A DNA stretch of 11,131 nucleotides from the NCBI GenBank assembly GCA_025966355.1, contig JAICWZ010000023.1, positions 1 to 11,131 of the forward strand, given 5' to 3'. The translations under genes were made by a program, and so were the position numbers. Within the stretch, counting starts at the first letter, position 1. Each line of letters begins with the position of its first letter. Positions 7,677 to 11,131 of this stretch are shown here, in pieces. Under the pieces are notes generated by a model. That model worked only from the letters and a program-made list of their open reading frames with translations. It had not been told where the DNA came from and searched no databases. The DNA is from Thermomicrobiaceae bacterium. GTDB lineage: Bacteria; Chloroflexota; Chloroflexia; Thermomicrobiales; Thermomicrobiaceae.

Positions 7677-8488
7677 CAGCCCCTTCCATCCAGACGATAG
7701 GCGAGATATTGCCGGGCGAATCGAATGAGAAAGCGTGGGTTGTTGCGCAGATAGCGACGCCAGAGGCGACGCGGTTCGATCAGCAGGCGAAAGAACCATT
7801 CGAGTCCGGTCCGCTGCATCCAGGCCGGCGGTCGCGGCAGTGTGCCGGCGAGATAGTCAAACGCCGCGCCGACGCCGAGCATGACCACGTCGAGCTCATC
7901 GCGCCGCTCCGCCATCCAGCGTTCCTGCTTCGGGCAGCCAAGTCCGACAAAGAGCACCCGCACGCCCGATTCACGGATTGTTTGAATATCTTCGTCACGC
8001 TCGTCCTCGGTCAAAGCACGGAACGGCGGGCAGTGTTTATAGCCGACGAGTAGCTCCGGAAACTGGCGCTTCAGATTGTCGACTAGCCGCTCAACTACGA
8101 TCGGCGTCGACCCATAGAAGCCGATCGCGACACCGTTCGCGGCCGCCCACGCGCACACCGCCAGCGTCAGATCGGGGCCATAGACGCGTGTCGCCGCTGG
8201 AGCGCCGAGCAGTCGGAGCGCCCAGACGAGCGGCATCCCATCCGGCGTCACGAGATCGGCCGCCCTCATGGCCGCATGGAAAGTAGGGTCGTCGGAGGCG
8301 ACCATGACTGGATGGACCGAACACACACAAACCACGCGACCACGCCGCTCGTTCGTCCAAACCGCGATTCGTTCGACCGCGTCGTCGTATGTCGTCACGT
8401 CGACGCGCGTGCCAAGAATCAGACGCTGACCCGTGTGTCCGGTCGCGCTCGCGACCGTTCGTACGCGGCTCGTCTCGACGGTGCTCAC
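7676..8488 (-). CDS. WecG/TagA/CpsF family (GT26) glycosyltransferase
   Basis: A 270-residue protein covering the whole GT26 domain (PF03808). Family members transfer a sugar, often N-acetylmannosamine or its uronate, to undecaprenyl-diphosphate-linked GlcNAc as the second step of teichoic-acid, ECA or capsule synthesis. Visible motifs are LVTPDGMPLVW (Asp83, the likely catalytic base position of the family), RVYGPDL, IGFYGSTP, LFVGLGCPKQERWM and GVGAAFDYLAGTLPRPP. A basic, amphipathic C-terminal tail with RRLWRRYLRNNPRF corresponds to the appendage that attaches such enzymes to the membrane. The motif usually read as AN-V-H near residue 57 is CSVHP here, with Ser in place of Asn. It starts with GTG at 8488 in a GTGA overlap with the sugar transferase stop and ends in a TGATG overlap with the epimerase. 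The actual sugar used is unknown. Confidence 0.94.
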   Translation of the reverse strand: MSTVETSRVRTVASATGHTGQRLILGTRVDVTTYDDAVERIAVWTNERRGRVVCVCSVHPVMVASDDPTFHAAMRAADLVTPDGMPLVWALRLLGAPAATRVYGPDLTLAVCAWAAANGVAIGFYGSTPIVVERLVDNLKRQFPELLVGYKHCPPFRALTEDERDEDIQTIRESGVRVLFVGLGCPKQERWMAERRDELDVVMLGVGAAFDYLAGTLPRPPAWMQRTGLEWFFRLLIEPRRLWRRYLRNNPRFLIRFARQYLAYRLDGRG

Positions 8489-9126
8489 AGCAGTCCTGCC
8501 TGCCGGATGACCGCCGGAATGGTGCGGGCGAGGATCATCAGGTCAAACCAGAACGACGCTCGATCGAGGTAGACCAGGTCGTTCCCCGTATCGTCGCAGA
8601 GTCGGGTATGCCCGCGATCGGTGATCTGCCACCAGCCGGTCAAGCCCTGCGGTACGTCGAATCGGGCGTACTGCCACGCTTCATAGCGCGCCAGCACGAT
8701 GTCCGGCCGTTCGGGCCGTGGACCAACCAGGCTCATATCACCGCGAACGACATTGACCAACTGGGGCAATTCGTCCAGACTCCAGCGTCGCAGGTAGCGG
8801 CCAACGCGCGTCACGCGGGCTTCATCGTCTCGGTGATCGACGATCCCGGTCGGCTCGGGCCCACGCATCGTCCGCAGCTTATAGATGCGGAAGAGCGTCC
8901 CGTTTTGACCAACCCGGGTTTGCACGAAAAACGCCGGTCCCGCCGAATCGAGACGAATGAGGAGCGCCAGCAGCGTGATGACCGGCGCGCACACGATCAG
9001 TCCGAGCGCGGCGACGATCAGATCGAGCGATCGCTTCGCGTAGCGATAGCGCGCCGGATACCTCGATGGTGTTCGGTTTGCAAGCGCCAACGCGAGCCGA
9101 TCCGTTTCGAGGACGGCGGTGGGCAT
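8485..9126 (-). CDS. Undecaprenyl-phosphate sugar-phosphate transferase (PglC/WcaJ type, PF02397)
   Basis: A single-domain monotopic phosphoglycosyl transferase that starts glycan synthesis by placing a sugar-1-phosphate on undecaprenyl phosphate. The 213 residues chosen here are a normal length for the catalytic module. YAKRSLDLIVAALG followed by a proline-containing hydrophobic stretch (about residues 29-58) is the re-entrant membrane helix. RVGQNG, YKLRTM and SLDELPQLVNVVRGDMSLVG follow. Asp118-Glu119 is the catalytic dyad, and VGPRPE completes the family signature. The ATG at 9126 is chosen because GAAGG lies 6 nt upstream. An in-frame ATG at 9240 would add 38 residues of low-similarity sequence, and the frame continues open into the GNAT gene, so the start is less sure than the gene. 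The stop overlaps the GTG of the GT26 gene (GTGA). It is the first gene of the apparent operon. The large N-terminal domain of WcaJ/WbaP proteins is absent. Confidence 0.93.
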   Translation of the reverse strand: MPTAVLETDRLALALANRTPSRYPARYRYAKRSLDLIVAALGLIVCAPVITLLALLIRLDSAGPAFFVQTRVGQNGTLFRIYKLRTMRGPEPTGIVDHRDDEARVTRVGRYLRRWSLDELPQLVNVVRGDMSLVGPRPERPDIVLARYEAWQYARFDVPQGLTGWWQITDRGHTRLCDDTGNDLVYLDRASFWFDLMILARTIPAVIRQAGLL

Positions 9127-9371
9127 GGCGGGCCTTCGACCGATTGCGGCTTGGCGTCCTCGTACGTGCGTCACGAATGGTGAGTCGGCAACGATCGTCC
9201 GCGTTTGGACGCTCGGTTGCGCGTCATGAGAACGTCTCATCGATAATCCAATGCTTTGGACGTCGATGTCTCGACTCGTTATCGGCGCGCCAGACGGCTC
9301 AAGCGTCAGTGGCGTGCTGGCTGTACGGGGAAAGTACGGAGGAGCCGGTCGTTTGGATGGGGCGGTAGACG
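9127..9371. other. 245-bp intergenic region upstream of the polysaccharide operon
   Basis: This is the only gap of this size in the minus-strand block and lies between the GNAT stop and the sugar transferase start. It contains several short inverted repeats and a weak promoter candidate, listed separately, and no clear terminator for the GNAT gene. Part of it (9127-9240) could be coding if the sugar transferase starts at 9240. Confidence 0.5.
9226..9272 (-). promoter_or_regulatory. Possible promoter and operator-like palindrome before the polysaccharide operon
   Basis: On the minus strand a GAGACA box (9267-9272) lies 18 nt before a GATTAT box (9243-9248). Each matches the sigma-70 consensus at 4 of 6 positions. 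Immediately downstream, where transcription would begin, is the palindrome ATGAGA-CGT-TCTCAT (9226-9240), a possible operator. A TCCAA-AGCA-TTGGA repeat lies between the two boxes. The position fits, but the boxes are weak and could be chance. The palindrome also contains the alternative ATG of the sugar transferase. Confidence 0.28.
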
Positions 9372-9857
9372 CTAGCGGATCTGATATTTCATGATTTTCA
9401 CGTGCCAACCCGGCATCATTGGCGGAGACCAGTCATGCGCACCGATCGTGACGGCGCCCATTCGCTGATAAAACCCCTCGGCGTTCGGATCACTATCGAT
9501 CGTCAGTTCACGTACACCATGTTGCCGAGCGGTTTCCACCATATGATTCCAGAGGAGCCGGCCGAGTCCGAGGCGAGTCTTCTCCGGCGCGATCATCATG
9601 CGCGACAACTCCATCTCCGGCGCCTCACCTCGCAGGACATAGACGCCGGCCAGGCGGCCATCAACTTCCAACACGTTGGTGATCATCTCGGTGATGTGCT
9701 CTGGTTCAATCGTAATATCTTCAGGGTTCCAGTTCATGAATTCGTCGGGATAGCCCCACGTGCACTGCACCGAACGCATCACCAACTCCGTCAATCCGAC
9801 ATGCTCTCCGTCGCACGCATGGCGGATGATGATCGTTTCAGCCGGTTCAACGGTCAT
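9372..9857 (-). CDS. GNAT-family N-acetyltransferase
   Basis: A 161-residue single-domain protein of the acetyl-CoA-dependent GNAT superfamily. The core is visible as LAGVYVLRGEAPEMELSRMM (strands 3-4), then the acetyl-CoA pyrophosphate-binding loop at about 95-100 (TRLGLGRLLW, Thr where Arg or Gln is usual), and NAEGFYQRMGAV (126-137), the typical C-terminal segment in which Tyr often acts as general acid. The ATG at 9857 has GGGGAGCGGGAG just upstream. An earlier start would run into the terminator hairpin. The acceptor cannot be deduced. The gene lies between the M28 gene and the polysaccharide block and is separated from both by non-coding DNA, so it may form its own unit or be read at a low level through the hairpin. 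An acceptor among the polysaccharide sugars is possible but unsupported. Confidence 0.9.
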   Translation of the reverse strand: MTVEPAETIIIRHACDGEHVGLTELVMRSVQCTWGYPDEFMNWNPEDITIEPEHITEMITNVLEVDGRLAGVYVLRGEAPEMELSRMMIAPEKTRLGLGRLLWNHMVETARQHGVRELTIDSDPNAEGFYQRMGAVTIGAHDWSPPMMPGWHVKIMKYQIR

Positions 9858-9894
9858 GTCGCTCCCGCTCCCCCAACAATGCCCGGCACGAGAA

Positions 9895-9939
9895 ACGCCG
9901 GACGATCGTGCAATCCTACGAAACACGATCGTCCGGCGT
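9895..9939 (-). terminator. Perfect 16-bp hairpin, probable terminator of the M28 gene
   Basis: ACGCCGGACGATCGTG (9895-9910) and its exact reverse complement CACGATCGTCCGGCGT (9924-9939) flank a 13-nt loop. On the minus strand the hairpin starts 17 nt after the M28 stop codon and is followed by TTCTC, a poor T-tract. It therefore fits an intrinsic terminator only partly, and could also act by Rho or as an mRNA 3'-end stabiliser. It ends 37 bp before the GNAT start. Confidence 0.7.
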
Positions 9940-9956
9940 CAGTCGAAGATGCTGTT

Positions 9957-11131
9957 TTAGGACGCCGCGAGCGCTTCATCGACGGCGGCGGTTGCCTGAC
10001 GCAGGGCGTCACGCACGCGGTTGCGCTCGCGCATCAGCTTGATACGCAGCGGATTCCGCTCGTCGTCGGACAACGTCGCCAGCTGGGCGACCGGGCGCAG
10101 GCTCGGAACCGGTTTGGAGCCGAGCGCCAGATCCTGCTCGTACGGGCCACTCTGGGTGTAGTTGATCGGAATGAGCAGGCGGCTCAGCGCCATCTGGCAC
10201 CGGTTCAGAACGGCGGCTTGCGCGTCGGTCGCGGGCTGGCCGCAACGCGCCTGGAAACGCTTCGTCGCCTCCACCAGCGCATCCGCGTCAGCGACGACGT
10301 CGCCCAGATCGAACACACCATTGGCGCTCTCCACGATCTCACCGAGCGCATCGCGAATCTCCTGCGCCGCGTGCGATTGATCGAAGGGCAGAATCTGGTC
10401 CGACGCGAGCCGGTAGACGACGGCCAGCAGAATCTGGGCATCGCGCGCCAGGTACGACGGTTCGATCTTATCCAGCGTGTCATCCGGTGTGTGCCACCAC
10501 CAGGCGGTGCCACCGCGACGAGGGCGGCCACCGGAGAATCCGGCGCTGAAGTCGGCCTGCGCCTCCTCGGCTGGAGCCTGCGAGGAGAGCCCACAGAAGA
10601 ACGATGGAATCCCAACGCCCCAGAACGACTGATCACCAAGGCGGCCGATCCGCCGGTACTCCAGATCCTGATCGGTCAGCGCCTCGATCACATCGCGCGC
10701 CAGACCGTGCGATTCGGCCATCGTCGGCGCTTCGTTCAGGACCGTCGCGTTGATGGCGCCCGGGCCGTCGATGTTGACGTTCGCCACGCAGTGATCATGA
10801 AGATCGAACCAGAACTCATCGGCATACCAGGTCGAGGTGCCGTAGCGGGCGTGGGAATGTCCCGACCCGAACGCCAGCTTGAGCGAGCGCTTGATCGCAT
10901 CGCGGTGGTGATTGATGATGCGACCAACCTCCATCATCGAGGCATTGGCACTGCCGTTATCCATCGCGCCGTAGTACCACGAATCGACATGCCCGCTGAA
11001 CATCACGTACTCATCGGTCGGCTCGGTCGCTTCGATCGTGGCCACCAACGTCGGCAACGGCCGCCAGCCAGTATCGACCTCGGTCGTCATGCGCGCCCTC
11101 ACCGGCCCCTGTTTCAGCAGCTCTTTGAGCC
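9957..11131 (-). CDS. M28-family metallopeptidase (aminopeptidase-like), C-terminal part, runs off right edge
   Basis: The frame is open from the right edge to the TAA at 9957-9959 (391 codons in view), and the start lies outside the window. Codons upstream of 11102 continue smoothly (LKELLKQGPV), so the GTG there is not the start. M28 zinc-site motifs are present: SGHVDSW (His at 10989-10991, Asp two residues on), GAMDNGSANASMMEV (bridging Asp at 10959-10961), NVNIDGPG (Asp at 10767-10769) and WWWHTPDDTLDKI (His at 10491-10493). Where most M28 enzymes have the Glu-Glu pair (general base and zinc ligand), this protein has FGSGHSHARYGTSTWYAD. I recall a GHSHGRY-type motif in a subgroup of M28-like proteins. 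A helical C-terminal region of about 170 residues follows. It could be an aminopeptidase with an altered site or a non-peptidase relative. No link to the polysaccharide genes is visible. Confidence 0.9.
   Translation of the reverse strand, partial: LKELLKQGPVRARMTTEVDTGWRPLPTLVATIEATEPTDEYVMFSGHVDSWYYGAMDNGSANASMMEVGRIINHHRDAIKRSLKLAFGSGHSHARYGTSTWYADEFWFDLHDHCVANVNIDGPGAINATVLNEAPTMAESHGLARDVIEALTDQDLEYRRIGRLGDQSFWGVGIPSFFCGLSSQAPAEEAQADFSAGFSGGRPRRGGTAWWWHTPDDTLDKIEPSYLARDAQILLAVVYRLASDQILPFDQSHAAQEIRDALGEIVESANGVFDLGDVVADADALVEATKRFQARCGQPATDAQAAVLNRCQMALSRLLIPINYTQSGPYEQDLALGSKPVPSLRPVAQLATLSDDERNPLRIKLMRERNRVRDALRQATAAVDEALAAS

Noticed and set aside
7677..7799. N-terminal extension of the epimerase by 41 codons
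   Set aside because: It overlaps the GT26 gene, lacks resemblance to the SDR N-terminus, and the ATG at 7676 has a strong ribosome binding site and begins just before the nucleotide-binding motif.
8389..9183. 264-codon plus-strand open frame
   Set aside because: It is antisense to the sugar transferase, whose translation carries every motif of its family. The plus-strand product resembles nothing known.
9241..9408. Sugar transferase extended to a TTG inside the GNAT gene
   Set aside because: The added residues show no family similarity, the start would lie within the GNAT coding region, and the ATG at 9126 has a better ribosome binding site.
1..11131. Insertion sequences, CRISPR arrays, tRNA or rRNA genes
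   Set aside because: I saw no transposase, no regularly spaced direct repeats and no cloverleaf or rRNA-like stretch on either strand.

Overview
The window is a dense, GC-rich bacterial surface-polysaccharide locus with one unrelated gene pair at its right edge. The DUF4012 membrane protein, the membrane-associated glycan genes and the frequent GTG/TTG starts would fit Chloroflexota (for example Thermomicrobia-like lineages) or Actinomycetota. This lineage guess is an inference from gene content and composition only; no rRNA or marker gene is present.

Layout from left to right. (1) The left edge (1-769, minus strand) holds the N-terminal 256 codons of a Wzx-like polysaccharide flippase that runs out of the window. 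(2) A 129-bp divergent intergenic region (770-898) separates it from (3) a plus-strand DUF4012 gene (899-2812). (4) A tightly packed minus-strand block runs from 9126 down to 2781. In transcription order it encodes a PglC/WcaJ-type initiating sugar-phosphate transferase, a WecG/TagA/CpsF (GT26) transferase, a GDP-mannose 3,5-epimerase-like SDR enzyme, a second flippase, an O-antigen ligase/polymerase-like membrane protein and a GT4 glycosyltransferase. Its last gene overlaps the DUF4012 gene tail to tail by 32 bp. (5) A 245-bp gap (9127-9371) upstream of this block contains small palindromes and a weak promoter candidate. (6) A GNAT acetyltransferase gene (9372-9857). (7) A perfect 16-bp hairpin (9895-9939), a likely terminator of (8) an M28-family metallopeptidase gene whose 5' end lies beyond the right edge (9957 to >11131).

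How the genes fit together (inference from families): the sugar transferase loads the first sugar phosphate onto undecaprenyl phosphate. The GT26 and GT4 enzymes extend the chain on the cytoplasmic face. The epimerase would supply GDP-L-galactose or GDP-L-gulose from GDP-mannose. A flippase moves the lipid-linked product across the membrane, and the ligase/polymerase-like protein joins or transfers it outside. The DUF4012 protein, anchored by one N-terminal membrane segment, is a candidate late-stage partner, but its function is unknown. Junctions in the block show GTGA and TGATG stop/start overlaps, which supports one translationally coupled operon. The GNAT and M28 genes have no evident link to the polysaccharide genes.
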